NCBI GenBank assembly: GCA_910586895.1
Contig: CAJUIW010000009.1
Location: 41,867 to 105,866 of the forward strand
Length of the DNA stretch: 64,000 nucleotides
Direction: 5' to 3'
From: an uncultured Muribaculaceae bacterium
Lineage (GTDB): Bacteria; Bacteroidota; Bacteroidia; Bacteroidales; Muribaculaceae
The notes below the pieces were generated by a model. It had not been told where the DNA came from, ran no database searches, and saw only the letters and a program-made list of their open reading frames with translations. This document shows positions 1 through 8,518 of the stretch, piece after piece; position 1 is the first letter of the stretch; each line of letters begins with the position of its first letter. Made by a program: the position numbers and the translations under genes.

Positions 1-5
1 AATAC

Positions 6-569
6 ATGTCAACTGACAGTAACGATACAGAACGCGATACGCTTGTTCAGCGCCTGCAGAACCCCGCCACATGCCGTCAGGCTTTCAGCGAGGTCATTGC
101 CCGGTACAGCGAACCGCTATACTGGCAGATTCGACGTATGGTTCAGAGTCATGATGATGCCAATGACCTGCTGCAGAACACATTCATGAAAGCATGGACC
201 TCGATAGATAATTTCCGTGGTGATGCTAAACTATCGACATGGCTCTACAAGATTGCCATCAATGAAAGTCTTACCTTTCTGGAACGTGAGAAAAAACGCA
301 GCAGCATGTCAATCGACGATGAGGATTCGTATCTGATCAATGCCATTGAGGCTGACAAGGATATCGATGGCGATCAGCTCCGCCTCGAGCTCCGAAAAGC
401 TATAGCATTATTGCCCGAAAAACAGCGCATTGTATTCAATATGAGATACTACGATGATATGAAGTACGAACAGATGTCCGAAATACTCGGCACATCGGTA
501 GGAGCACTGAAAGCATCATATCATCTTGCTGTAAAAAAAATTGAGCAATATTTTGCTGATTACGATTAA
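6..569 (+). CDS. ECF-type RNA polymerase sigma factor
   Basis: Sigma-70 family factor of extracytoplasmic-function size (187 aa). Region 2 spans about residues 25-95, with the usual DDANDLLQNTFMKAW segment and a STWLYKIAIN block. Region 4 spans about 128-182, with LPEKQRIVFNMRYYDDMKYE and a helix-turn-helix around EILGTSVGALKASYHLA. The ATG at 6 lies at the window edge, so an upstream start and the promoter cannot be judged. It is followed after 54 bp by a single-pass membrane protein and then a Spy/CnrX-like periplasmic protein. That order suggests (inference) a sigma / anti-sigma / sensor unit reporting envelope stress or metals. The sigma-factor call is firm; the signal is unknown. Confidence 0.93.
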   Translation: MSTDSNDTERDTLVQRLQNPATCRQAFSEVIARYSEPLYWQIRRMVQSHDDANDLLQNTFMKAWTSIDNFRGDAKLSTWLYKIAINESLTFLEREKKRSSMSIDDEDSYLINAIEADKDIDGDQLRLELRKAIALLPEKQRIVFNMRYYDDMKYEQMSEILGTSVGALKASYHLAVKKIEQYFADYD

Positions 570-623
570 ACCTCCTGCCACTAATCGAGTCATATCTCTA
601 AACAGAACATAAAATTATCCAAA

Positions 624-1019
624 ATGCCTCATAACGATATACTCTCCAAAGCAGCACGACAGTCGGGAATGACAGTTCCTGACGGTTACTTCGCTGACTT
701 CCAGAAACGGATGGAGGCGTCTTTACCTGAAATGCCATGGGAAAAACAGACTCCGAAAGTCATGCCCCGCACATTCTGGCAAAAGACCCGTCCGTACATA
801 TATATGGCAGCCATGTTTCTTGGTGTATGGTGCATGATGAAGATGTTTGATTTCATGCGTCCGTCATCATCGAATATGACTATTGAAACCAACCCCGGAA
901 TTACCGCGGCCATCAACAACGATGCATTCTTCAATGACTACGTTGTACCGACACTGGACGACAGCGCCCTGCTCGATGACCTTTATGAAGAGGGATTTGA
1001 AGCATCCGATTTCAATTGA
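624..1019 (+). CDS. single-pass membrane protein, putative anti-sigma factor
   Basis: 131 aa, no family recognised. The N-terminal 55 residues are soluble and contain a DGYFADFQKRMEASLPEMPW segment, a type often seen at the start of short Bacteroidota proteins encoded beside ECF sigma factors. One membrane segment lies at about 58-76 (YIYMAAMFLGVWCMMKMF). The C-terminal part is acidic (LDDSALLDDLYEEGFEASDFN) and would lie in the periplasm. Position between a sigma factor gene and a Spy/CnrX-like gene makes an anti-sigma role likely, comparable to CnrY, but no anti-sigma domain can be recognised by eye. Confidence 0.6.
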   Translation: MPHNDILSKAARQSGMTVPDGYFADFQKRMEASLPEMPWEKQTPKVMPRTFWQKTRPYIYMAAMFLGVWCMMKMFDFMRPSSSNMTIETNPGITAAINNDAFFNDYVVPTLDDSALLDDLYEEGFEASDFN

Positions 1020-1057
1020 CCGTCAACAGATATAAACCTATCAGTCATTAATAATCC

Positions 1058-1528
1058 ATGATTCGCAAGTTTTTAACCTCAATTCTGATATTAACTTTGG
1101 CCGTCGCCTCCGCATATGCGCAGAAAGGGCCCGGCAAAGGTGCCAACATGCAGCAGTGGCTTGAAGAGATGCGTCAGGTACGTACCACATTCATCGCTCA
1201 GGAACTTGGGCTTACACAGGAGCAGAAAGACCGCTTCATCCCGCTGTATGACGCCATGTCGCGTGAAACTGAGAAGGTCATGAAAGAAACCCGCGACATG
1301 GAGCGCAATATCAAGCGTAAAGGTAATGCCGCCACGAATCTTGAACTCGAAAAAGCTGCCGAGGCAATGTACGAGAGCAAGGGACGTGAAAATGCCATAG
1401 AAATGCGCTACTTCGCAAAATTCAAGACCGTGCTCACTCCCCAGCAGCTGTTCCGCCTCAAGCAGGTGGAGCATAAATTCAACATGCAGTTGATGGACAA
1501 GAGGCGCCAGCACAAAAAGAAAAAATAG
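1058..1528 (+). CDS. Spy/CpxP/CnrX-like periplasmic protein
   Basis: 156 aa with a signal peptide (MIRKFLTSILILTLAVASAYA, cleavage near residue 21). The mature protein is almost entirely helical and charged. It carries two LTxxQ-type elements characteristic of the Spy/CpxP/ZraP/CnrX superfamily: LTQEQKDRF near residue 52 and LTPQQLFRL near residue 127. Members are periplasmic chaperones or metal sensors. The tail is very basic (DKRRQHKKKK). It closes a short unit with the sigma factor and membrane protein upstream and is followed by a terminator hairpin. A role as the periplasmic sensor or holdase of that unit is inference. Confidence 0.72.
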   Translation: MIRKFLTSILILTLAVASAYAQKGPGKGANMQQWLEEMRQVRTTFIAQELGLTQEQKDRFIPLYDAMSRETEKVMKETRDMERNIKRKGNAATNLELEKAAEAMYESKGRENAIEMRYFAKFKTVLTPQQLFRLKQVEHKFNMQLMDKRRQHKKKK

Positions 1529-1548
1529 AACTATTTTTATTGCTTCAG

Positions 1549-1583
1549 CGAGGCGCCCATAAGGGGGCCTCGTTTGTTATATT
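1549..1583 (+). terminator. terminator after the sigma-factor unit
   Basis: CGAGGC at 1549-1554 pairs with GCCTCG at 1567-1572, with further G/C pairing in between, and is followed by a T-rich run. It ends the three-gene unit before the macroglobulin gene. Confidence 0.65.
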
Positions 1584-1601
1584 TTCATTATAGCCATTTT
1601 A

Positions 1602-4600
1602 ATGAATATGAGTATGGGTAACACATGTCTAATCCGGCGTATCATTTTTTCAGTCATCACTCTGTCACTGTCATCATTCCTGACTCTTTCAGCCGCAGTC
1701 AGGAACACACGCCCGGTTTCTAAAAATTCATCATCAGCTGCCGACAGCGAGATAAAAGCTCCTGACTTCGCTTATCCGCAGACCGTAACCACCAATGCCG
1801 AAGCCGCGCTAAAAAAAGCGCAGGCAGCCAATGACCCGCAGGCCACCGTGAGGGCTGTTATGGATATAGCTCTTGCCCAGAGTGCTATCGGCAATGACAA
1901 GCTTCAGCCTGTAGCGCGTCGTATAGCCCAGATGAGCCGTACTTCATCATCAAAAATTACGTCATCTCTGCTCGATCTGCTGCTCGCACAGATCTACAAT
2001 TCAGTATATACCTCCTCGAAATATAAATACGATACCCGTTCCCTGCCTCTCTCACCACGCTCTGCTGACTATACGGAATGGAGCGGTGAACAGTTCCGCG
2101 CGGTAATCGACTCACTGTGCTGCGCCGCGCTCGCTCCGGCCACACAGCTTCAGGCCGAACCGCTCGCCAACTATACCTCAATCATAACTTCCGATGCCGC
2201 CAGCCGGATATATTACCCTACGCTGTATGACTTCGTGGCATCACGGAGCATAAGCATACGCAGTTCGCTTTCGCCTTTCAGCAATGCCTTTCCGGCAATA
2301 TTCCTCTGTCCGGAGCGGCTCTTTGTGGTCATGCCAAAGTTTGTCCCGTCATCGACTGTGGCCTCCGGAGTTCTTGACACTTACGCACAGTGGCTTGCAT
2401 TCCACGCTTCTGACACCGCCCCGCTGATCAACATTGACCTTCAGCGCATCAAGACTGTGGCCAACGGCATTTACAGCGCACAGGCTGATTCAGCCATGCA
2501 TACCGAATACGTAGCGCTGCGCTCACTCTATGACCGCTTCAATAATTCCGAGTACAGTGCCGACATACTGCTTGCCATCGCGGACAGTCCCATTTCATCA
2601 ATCGATGACTATCCTGACAATGCCCGCTGGATATACTCGCAACTCAATGATGCGGCTAAACGCTTCCCGACATATCGCCGCATGAACTGTCTGAAATACG
2701 CTATAGCCCAGCTTGAGCAGAAGAGCTACCGCCTGACCACACCTATACATACTGCTCCGGGGCAGGAATTCAAACTGACACTGTATGGGGTGAACACACC
2801 TTCCGTCACCGTCGATATTTTCCGGTTGAAGGATGAACTCAGCACTGACACCTACTATAATACCCGCAATAACGCAGCATCAGGACGCAAGCTCATAAAG
2901 AGTGTCACGCTGAATCTCTCCGGTTCAGTGCCCTTTGCTGCTGATACCACTGCCACAATCACTCTTGACGATGAAGGCGTATACGTGGCCATCCCACGTG
3001 GCGAGCAAAAATCGAACCGCTCCTATCAGAAAATCTATTGCTCGCGTCTGGCTCTTGCATCAATGCAGCTATCATCTACAGTAGCCGTAGTGATTGACCC
3101 GCTTACAGGTTCGCCGGTTGCCGATGCCACACTCATGACCTCCGTACGCAGCGGCCGCAGCTATACGTGGGTGGAACAGGGGAAGACTGATTCCGACGGA
3201 TTCCTTAAGATTCCGACCGGTGTAAGCGGTCAGGCCATTCCGGTAAAAGGCACTGACCGTTTCGCATCGCCGTCCTACATTGAATCATATCGTCCCTATC
3301 AGGAGAAGCCTGATACTGCGGCAATGATCTATACCGATCTATCCATCTATCACCCGGGCGACACCGTGGAATGGGTAGGCATTCTTTACAGCATATCATC
3401 TGAAGGCAATCGCCTCGTGCCCGACATGAATATCTCAGCATCTCTTTTGGGAACAAACGGGACAAACGTTGCTGAGCTAAAGGCCGTGACTGACAGCTAC
3501 GGCCGTGCTACCGGGAAGTTCGTAATACCGACAGGCGACCTCACCGGACGATATACCTTGTTTATAAAGAAAGGTAACAACCGCAATGCCGGCTCCGCAT
3601 CGTTCATGGTATCGGACTACAAGATGCCTACATTCGCGGTCCGCGTCACCGACACATCACGCAATCAGCCCACACAGGGGGCCGTCACTCTGCGCGGCGA
3701 TGCCATGACCTACTCCGGCGTACCGGTATCGGCCTCAGAGGCCAAACTCGAACTGTCCGTAGCACAGAACTTCTGGTGGCGTACTTCCAACGCCGTCCCC
3801 TTCTATACCGCCACCGCTACAACAGCGGCCGACGGCCGATTTACATTTGAGCTCCCCAAAGAGCTGATAGAGAATTCTCCTGCACCACGCGGAGTATTCA
3901 CGGCACGCATAACCGTCACATCCCTGTCCGGTGAAAGCCAGCAGATATCAAGCAGTTTCACCATGGGGCCACAGCTGCTTATAGTAGCCTCTCTGCCTGA
4001 GAATATGAATGTAAGCGATAACCTTACACCCATAAATGTCAAGGTGATTGACGGCAGCGGCAAGGCAGTTGACCGCATGGTTGACTATAAGGTGATTCCT
4101 GAAGCGGGAGGCAACCCCGTAATTTCAGGTCAGATAAGCACCAAATCGCCCGCCGTTGACTGGCGCACTGTGCCGGGCGGACGCTATAAAGTCGTGTTCA
4201 GCCTACCCGTTTCTGAAGAGGCCGACTCACTGGTATCCACCCCGGTGGTAATCTATCGCCCGTCCGACAAGCAATCGCCTGTCGACGCCCCGGTATGGGT
4301 GGCCCAGAACGGTACTACCGTCAACATTGCCAAAGGCCGGAAAGCCGAAATATTATACGGCACCTCCGCACCTACAGCCTATGTCCTCTACACGCTGTGG
4401 ACTCCGGAGCGTGTCATCGAACAGCGTTGGCTCAAAGAAAAGCCCGGTCTGCACCGTCTTGAAGTGAAGCTGCCGGAAGCTACGGAGAAAGCTACCGTAA
4501 CACTTTCGTCCACCTACCGGTTTGTCAACGCTTCATCTAACGTAACCATCGCAGATGCTGACGCTGACAAGAGTATAAGCATCGTTACCGAAACATTCCG

Positions 4601-7373
4601 CGACCGTCTGCAGCCCGGACAGCAGGAACACTGGACACTGCGTGTGGTCAACCGCGACAGCAGCGGAGTACAGGCCGCCATAATAGCCGACATGTACAAT
4701 GCGGCTCTCGACCAGTTTGCCACACAGTCATGGGGAATGTCACCCCGACAGTTCTATCAGCCCGGATTCCGATGGAATTCACCCGATATATCAGGCAACA
4801 CTTACGCATCATTCAGATCTTCGATTGACAATCTGGACTGCTCCGACCTGATTGCACCCGCATTCCGCACCTACGGCCGTTCATTCACCGGCATGTCAGG
4901 CATCCGGATAAGAGGCGGCGTGGTCAACGAGCTCAAGATGTCGGCCGCCAGCCCGGCTCTTGGTGCTGTGGTTACAACAGAAGAGGTGGCCGACGCATCA
5001 TTCAGCCGTGCCGATAAGGTTGTCCAGGTAGCTGAGCATAAACAGGCGGTTAAAGTTGAAGCGGCTGAAGCTGAAACGGATGATGCCGGTGAGGCTGAAA
5101 ACGGTGCTGCCGCATCCACACAGGAACAGGAATTCAGCTATCGCACAGGCGATGTGCCGCTTGCATTCTTCCGTCCGTCGCTCACCACTGACTCCGAAGG
5201 GCGCCTGCAGCTTGAATTCACCGTGCCGAACGCCAACACAACATGGAGCTTCAATGCCATAGCATTCACCTCCGATCTGCGCAATGCATCGGCATCACGC
5301 ACCGTCATCGCATCAAAGAAAGTGATGGTTCAGCCCAACCTGCCACGCTTCCTCCGCTTCGGCGACAAGGCTCGCGTGGAAGCCACAGTAATGAACAATT
5401 CCGATGATGCCGAACAGGTCACCGTTGTCACCGAACTGTTTGACGCCGCCTCCGGAAAGGTGACATTCACCTCAGATACCGTCATCGGTATTGCCTCCGG
5501 CGCTACCGCTGTCACAGCCATTACAGTCAATGCCCCATTGGATACACCGTTCCTCGGCTACCGCATCAAGGCATCGACAGCAACAGCATCGGACGGCGAA
5601 CAGGCATTGATAACACTCCTGCCCTACACCACTCCGGTCATTGAAACCATACCGTTCTACATGGCTCCTGACTCGGCACGTGCATCCATACAGCTACCAG
5701 TCATGAAGCAGAACGCGCGTGTCACGCTACAATTTTGTGAGAATCCGGCATGGTATGTTGTCACAGCGCTCCCCGGTCTTTCCGATTCCGAACCGCGCAC
5801 AGCTCCTGATGCAGCTTCGGCGATATTCTCTGCGGCAGTAGCCGACGGATTGCTCCGCAACTATCCCGAAATAGCTACAGCTATCAAGGACTGGACTCAG
5901 TCTGACCGCTCGGACTCTACCCTCGTGTCAATGCTCGAACGCAACGCCGACCTGAAAACCGTACTCCTGCGTGCCACCCCATGGATGATGGACGCACGCT
6001 CCGATACCGAGCGCATGCAGTGTCTGGCACTGCTCTTTGACCGCGACCGCATTGACGATGTCTACTTAAAGTGCACATCTCTTCTCTCCAAACTCCGCCG
6101 CACAGATGGAGGTTGGGCCTGGACCGCGCAAAGCCAGAAATCATCCGAATGGGCCACCCAAACAGTGCTCGAACTTTTCGGACGCCTCAATCAACTCGGA
6201 TATATGCCGCAGGTTAAAGACCTCAAGGCAATGATTGATCCGGCGCTCTCAATGGTTGAAAAAGCCATCTGTGCCGACTACCGGAAATATCCCTCAGCTG
6301 ACTACACCGACTACGTAATGCTTCTCGATGCATGGCCATCGTTCAAACCCGGCACTACAAGCCAGCGCATTATAAACACCACTGTACAGCGCTCTGTAAA
6401 AGGATGGAAGAAAATGTCGGTAGCTTCCAAGGCAACAGCTGCTCTTCTGCTTAGCCGCCATGGCTACAAAAGTGTGGCCGGAACAATCCTGACCTCCCTC
6501 CGTCAGTATGCCGAAAGCACTCCCGGACAGGGAATGTGGTGGCCATCAGTAGGCGATACCTATGGAGGCTCAATGACTCAGCTCGCCATAAGCGCGCGTG
6601 CGCTGGAAGCATTTGCCGCCATTGACCCTCAGAGCCGCGACATCGATGCGATACGCCAGTGGCTTATTCTTCAGAAGGAGACACGCAACTGGGGTTCATC
6701 AGCCATCACCTCGTCAGTTATCGCATCCTTCCTCACCACCTCACAGCGTTGGATCAAGCCGGCTGAAGGCAGTTCGATAATGGTAGGCTCGGAAGCGGTA
6801 GTGCCGCAGACTGTTGAACAGCGCCTTGGCTACTTCCGCACCGACATCTCCCGGCTCTCTCCGTCAGGGGCCATCCTTACCGTAGATAAGAAGGGAAATA
6901 CCCCTGCATGGGGTGCTGTCTACTGCCAGTATGCCGACGATATGCGCAGTGTCAAGGCAGCCTCATGCGAGGCTGTAAGCATAGAGAAGATACTCTATAA
7001 GCAGCAAGGCACAGGATGGGCTGAAGCCACTGACCTTCATGTGGGCGACCGGGTGAAAGTAGAACTTCTCATCCACGTAAACCGCGACCTTGAATATGTG
7101 GCCATCACCGACGACCGTGCCGCATGCCTCGAACCGGTTGAACAGATGCCTCAGCCTATATGGGCCGAAGGAATATGCTTCTACCGTGAGAACGCCGACG
7201 CTGCCACATCTATTTTCGTGACACATCTGCCCAAGGGCACCTATCGACTCAATTACGAACTGTGGGTAAACAATGCCGGGACATTCTCATCGGGCCTCGC
7301 CACACTCCAGAGCCAGTATGCTCCGCAGATAACCGCTCACTCGGCCGGAACAACACTCTCAGCAGTCAGGTAA
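1602..7373 (+). CDS. alpha-2-macroglobulin family protein (large, exported)
   Basis: 1923 aa with an N-terminal signal sequence (hydrophobic stretch at about 12-30). The middle has macroglobulin-type MG2 features: TAMIYTDLSIYHPGDTVEW near 572-590, YRPYQ just before, then several beta-sandwich repeats. The A2M segment APAFRT...GDVPLAFFRPSLTTDSEGRLQ lies near 1085-1205. The TED-like helical part starts about residue 1375 (NPAWYVVTALPGL). The CxEQ thioester motif of trapping macroglobulins is not present where it would be expected. An acidic, alanine-rich linker (about 1126-1180) precedes the MG domain that follows. Bacterial homologues are envelope-associated protease traps or colonisation factors; this form would act without a covalent thioester. 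It stands alone between two hairpins. Confidence 0.88.
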   Translation: MNMSMGNTCLIRRIIFSVITLSLSSFLTLSAAVRNTRPVSKNSSSAADSEIKAPDFAYPQTVTTNAEAALKKAQAANDPQATVRAVMDIALAQSAIGNDKLQPVARRIAQMSRTSSSKITSSLLDLLLAQIYNSVYTSSKYKYDTRSLPLSPRSADYTEWSGEQFRAVIDSLCCAALAPATQLQAEPLANYTSIITSDAASRIYYPTLYDFVASRSISIRSSLSPFSNAFPAIFLCPERLFVVMPKFVPSSTVASGVLDTYAQWLAFHASDTAPLINIDLQRIKTVANGIYSAQADSAMHTEYVALRSLYDRFNNSEYSADILLAIADSPISSIDDYPDNARWIYSQLNDAAKRFPTYRRMNCLKYAIAQLEQKSYRLTTPIHTAPGQEFKLTLYGVNTPSVTVDIFRLKDELSTDTYYNTRNNAASGRKLIKSVTLNLSGSVPFAADTTATITLDDEGVYVAIPRGEQKSNRSYQKIYCSRLALASMQLSSTVAVVIDPLTGSPVADATLMTSVRSGRSYTWVEQGKTDSDGFLKIPTGVSGQAIPVKGTDRFASPSYIESYRPYQEKPDTAAMIYTDLSIYHPGDTVEWVGILYSISSEGNRLVPDMNISASLLGTNGTNVAELKAVTDSYGRATGKFVIPTGDLTGRYTLFIKKGNNRNAGSASFMVSDYKMPTFAVRVTDTSRNQPTQGAVTLRGDAMTYSGVPVSASEAKLELSVAQNFWWRTSNAVPFYTATATTAADGRFTFELPKELIENSPAPRGVFTARITVTSLSGESQQISSSFTMGPQLLIVASLPENMNVSDNLTPINVKVIDGSGKAVDRMVDYKVIPEAGGNPVISGQISTKSPAVDWRTVPGGRYKVVFSLPVSEEADSLVSTPVVIYRPSDKQSPVDAPVWVAQNGTTVNIAKGRKAEILYGTSAPTAYVLYTLWTPERVIEQRWLKEKPGLHRLEVKLPEATEKATVTLSSTYRFVNASSNVTIADADADKSISIVTETFRDRLQPGQQEHWTLRVVNRDSSGVQAAIIADMYNAALDQFATQSWGMSPRQFYQPGFRWNSPDISGNTYASFRSSIDNLDCSDLIAPAFRTYGRSFTGMSGIRIRGGVVNELKMSAASPALGAVVTTEEVADASFSRADKVVQVAEHKQAVKVEAAEAETDDAGEAENGAAASTQEQEFSYRTGDVPLAFFRPSLTTDSEGRLQLEFTVPNANTTWSFNAIAFTSDLRNASASRTVIASKKVMVQPNLPRFLRFGDKARVEATVMNNSDDAEQVTVVTELFDAASGKVTFTSDTVIGIASGATAVTAITVNAPLDTPFLGYRIKASTATASDGEQALITLLPYTTPVIETIPFYMAPDSARASIQLPVMKQNARVTLQFCENPAWYVVTALPGLSDSEPRTAPDAASAIFSAAVADGLLRNYPEIATAIKDWTQSDRSDSTLVSMLERNADLKTVLLRATPWMMDARSDTERMQCLALLFDRDRIDDVYLKCTSLLSKLRRTDGGWAWTAQSQKSSEWATQTVLELFGRLNQLGYMPQVKDLKAMIDPALSMVEKAICADYRKYPSADYTDYVMLLDAWPSFKPGTTSQRIINTTVQRSVKGWKKMSVASKATAALLLSRHGYKSVAGTILTSLRQYAESTPGQGMWWPSVGDTYGGSMTQLAISARALEAFAAIDPQSRDIDAIRQWLILQKETRNWGSSAITSSVIASFLTTSQRWIKPAEGSSIMVGSEAVVPQTVEQRLGYFRTDISRLSPSGAILTVDKKGNTPAWGAVYCQYADDMRSVKAASCEAVSIEKILYKQQGTGWAEATDLHVGDRVKVELLIHVNRDLEYVAITDDRAACLEPVEQMPQPIWAEGICFYRENADAATSIFVTHLPKGTYRLNYELWVNNAGTFSSGLATLQSQYAPQITAHSAGTTLSAVR

Positions 7374-7402
7374 TATAGAGAGAACACCATTTTATACATA
7401 GT

Positions 7403-7434
7403 GCGCCCCGTTTGCATCACCGCAGGCGGGGCGC
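7403..7434 (+). terminator. GC-rich hairpin after the macroglobulin gene
   Basis: A perfect 8 bp stem GCGCCCCG (7403-7410) / CGGGGCGC (7427-7434) with a 16-base loop, 30 bp past the stop codon. No T-run follows, so termination is plausible but not certain. Confidence 0.5.
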
Positions 7435-7446
7435 GCTCGCATTCTC

Positions 7447-7527
7447 TCCACACCCCAATCCACACATATCCACACATCCGGTGTGGAATAATTCCACACA
7501 TATCCACACTTTTCCACACCGTGCCAC
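7447..7527. repeat. CCACAC-rich cluster with DnaA-box-like words and a palindrome
   Basis: Within about 80 bp the word CCACA(C) occurs repeatedly on the plus strand. ATATCCACA appears at 7466-7474 and 7500-7508, and TTTTCCACA at 7510-7518; each is one base from the DnaA box TTATCCACA. In the middle is a perfect palindrome GTGTGGAAT-A-ATTCCACAC (7481-7499). The stretch between the macroglobulin stop and the next gene (284 bp) holds nothing else except this cluster and the promoter region. It may be a DnaA-binding site or the operator of another regulator. Confidence 0.5.
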
Positions 7528-7574
7528 AGCCATCCAAATCATACCATACTCTGAGAATCAATAACATAACTATT

Positions 7575-7603
7575 TTGGCACGTTATCTGGCACAGTAATT
7601 GTG
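7575..7603 (+). promoter_or_regulatory. promoter region of the Pro-Glu-Thr repeat gene, with TGGCAC direct repeat
   Basis: TTG at 7575-7577 and TAATTGTG at 7596-7603 (one mismatch to TAnnTTTG, spacing 18) form a passable Bacteroidota promoter about 55 bp before the start codon. The spacer holds a direct repeat TGGCAC at 7576 and 7588, 12 bp apart. The same stretch resembles a sigma-54 -24 element (TTGGCACG), but the -12 GC is out of register. Confidence 0.4.
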
Positions 7604-7657
7604 AGTATATAAGGCAGAAACATTAATTACAAACAATAAAATAAAAATCTTACAATT

Positions 7658-8365
7658 ATGAAAAAGCTCGTTTTAACTTCAGCTCTCGCAGTTAGCCTCA
7701 CCGCATCTTATGCTTTCAACGTATCAACCCAGTCAGCAGCCACATCAGGATTTGTCCCGTCGGACACTACAGAGACACCGGACACTACAGTCACACCTGA
7801 CACAGCAGCATCTTCATTCCGCATGATGGCTTACGTGATGGAAGAACCGGATACCACAAAAACCACTGAACCGGAAACTCCTGACACAACCTCAACATCC
7901 GACTTCAACTTCATGATGCTGGCCATGGCCGATGATCCTGAAACACCGGAAACTCCCGAACAGCCTGAAACTCCCCAGACTCCGGAAACTCCCGACACCC
8001 CCGATACACCGGATCAGCCTGAACAGCCCGAAACTCCTCAAACACCGGAAACCCCTGATACCCCGGACACTCCGGATCAGCCCGAACAGCCTGAGACACC
8101 TCAGACTCCTGACCAGCCTGAAACTCCCCAGATGCTGATGGCCATGTTCATCGCCGACGATCCTGAGACTCCTGAAACTCCTGAGACACCCGAAACCCCG
8201 GAAACACCCGAGCAGCCTGAGACTCCTGACACCCCCGATACTCCTGACCAGCCTCAGACACCCGAAACTCCGGAAACTCCGGAAACCCCTGAAACTCCCG
8301 AGCAGCCCGAAACTCCTCAGAATCCTGAAACTCCCGAAACACCCGTCATCTCTTTCTACGCATAA
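7658..8365 (+). CDS. secreted Pro-Glu-Thr repeat protein with Met-rich blocks
   Basis: 235 aa, not assigned to a family. A signal peptide (MKKLVLTSALAVSLTASYAF) is followed by a Thr/Pro/Asp region. Then come long runs of ETP, DTP and EQP triplets from about residue 93 to 157 and again from 168 to 226. Three short hydrophobic Met-rich blocks interrupt them: SFRMMAYVMEEPD, FNFMMLAMADDPE and MLMAMFIADDPE, each followed at once by an acidic DP/EP motif. The mature protein is strongly acidic and should be extended (polyproline-like). Codons within the repeat vary synonymously, so the amino-acid pattern is kept, not the DNA. It ends VISFYA. A cell-surface spacer or ligand is plausible; function is unknown. 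Strong terminator follows. Confidence 0.75.
   Translation: MKKLVLTSALAVSLTASYAFNVSTQSAATSGFVPSDTTETPDTTVTPDTAASSFRMMAYVMEEPDTTKTTEPETPDTTSTSDFNFMMLAMADDPETPETPEQPETPQTPETPDTPDTPDQPEQPETPQTPETPDTPDTPDQPEQPETPQTPDQPETPQMLMAMFIADDPETPETPETPETPETPEQPETPDTPDTPDQPQTPETPETPETPETPEQPETPQNPETPETPVISFYA
7930..8346 (+). repeat. degenerate in-frame repeats encoding PET/PDT/PEQ triplets
   Basis: Imperfect tandem units of 9 to 33 bp built on CCN-GAR-ACN, interrupted around 8130-8158 by a Met-rich block. Larger near-copies (a DTPDTPDQPEQPETPQ module) occur at about 7993-8041 and 8053-8107. This is coding repeat, not a CRISPR or intergenic satellite. Confidence 0.85.
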
Positions 8366-8410
8366 TAAATATATAGTTTAACTCCAAAGCACTATACAAA
8401 CCGTTTAACC

Positions 8411-8449
8411 GGTCCGCGCCTCCCCAAAGGAAGCGCGGACCGTTCTTTT
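8411..8449 (+). terminator. terminator after the repeat protein gene
   Basis: Stem GGTCCGCGC (8411-8419) / GCGCGGACC (8433-8441), 9 bp perfect, followed by GTTCTTTT. Confidence 0.85.
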
Positions 8450-8469
8450 CCCATACCACCCCGTTTGTA

Positions 8470-8499
8470 TTGCCATTACCGGAATATTCGCTATCTTTA
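8470..8499 (+). promoter_or_regulatory. promoter of the DUF262 pair
   Basis: TTG at 8470-8472, spacing 19, TATCTTTA at 8492-8499 (one mismatch to TAnnTTTG). The start codon is 20 bp downstream. It gives the pair its own promoter after the preceding terminator. Confidence 0.55.
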
Positions 8500-8518
8500 T
8501 GGCATATAACAAATAACG

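Noticed and set aside
7574..7596. Sigma-54 promoter before the repeat protein gene
   Set aside because: The -24 TTGGCACG is good, but GG and GC are 11 instead of 10 bases apart and the -12 reads CTGG; kept only as a possibility.
7930..8346. Tandem repeats resembling a CRISPR array
   Set aside because: Units are degenerate, in frame and code for PET/PDT triplets after a signal peptide; there are no constant repeats with unique spacers and no cas genes.
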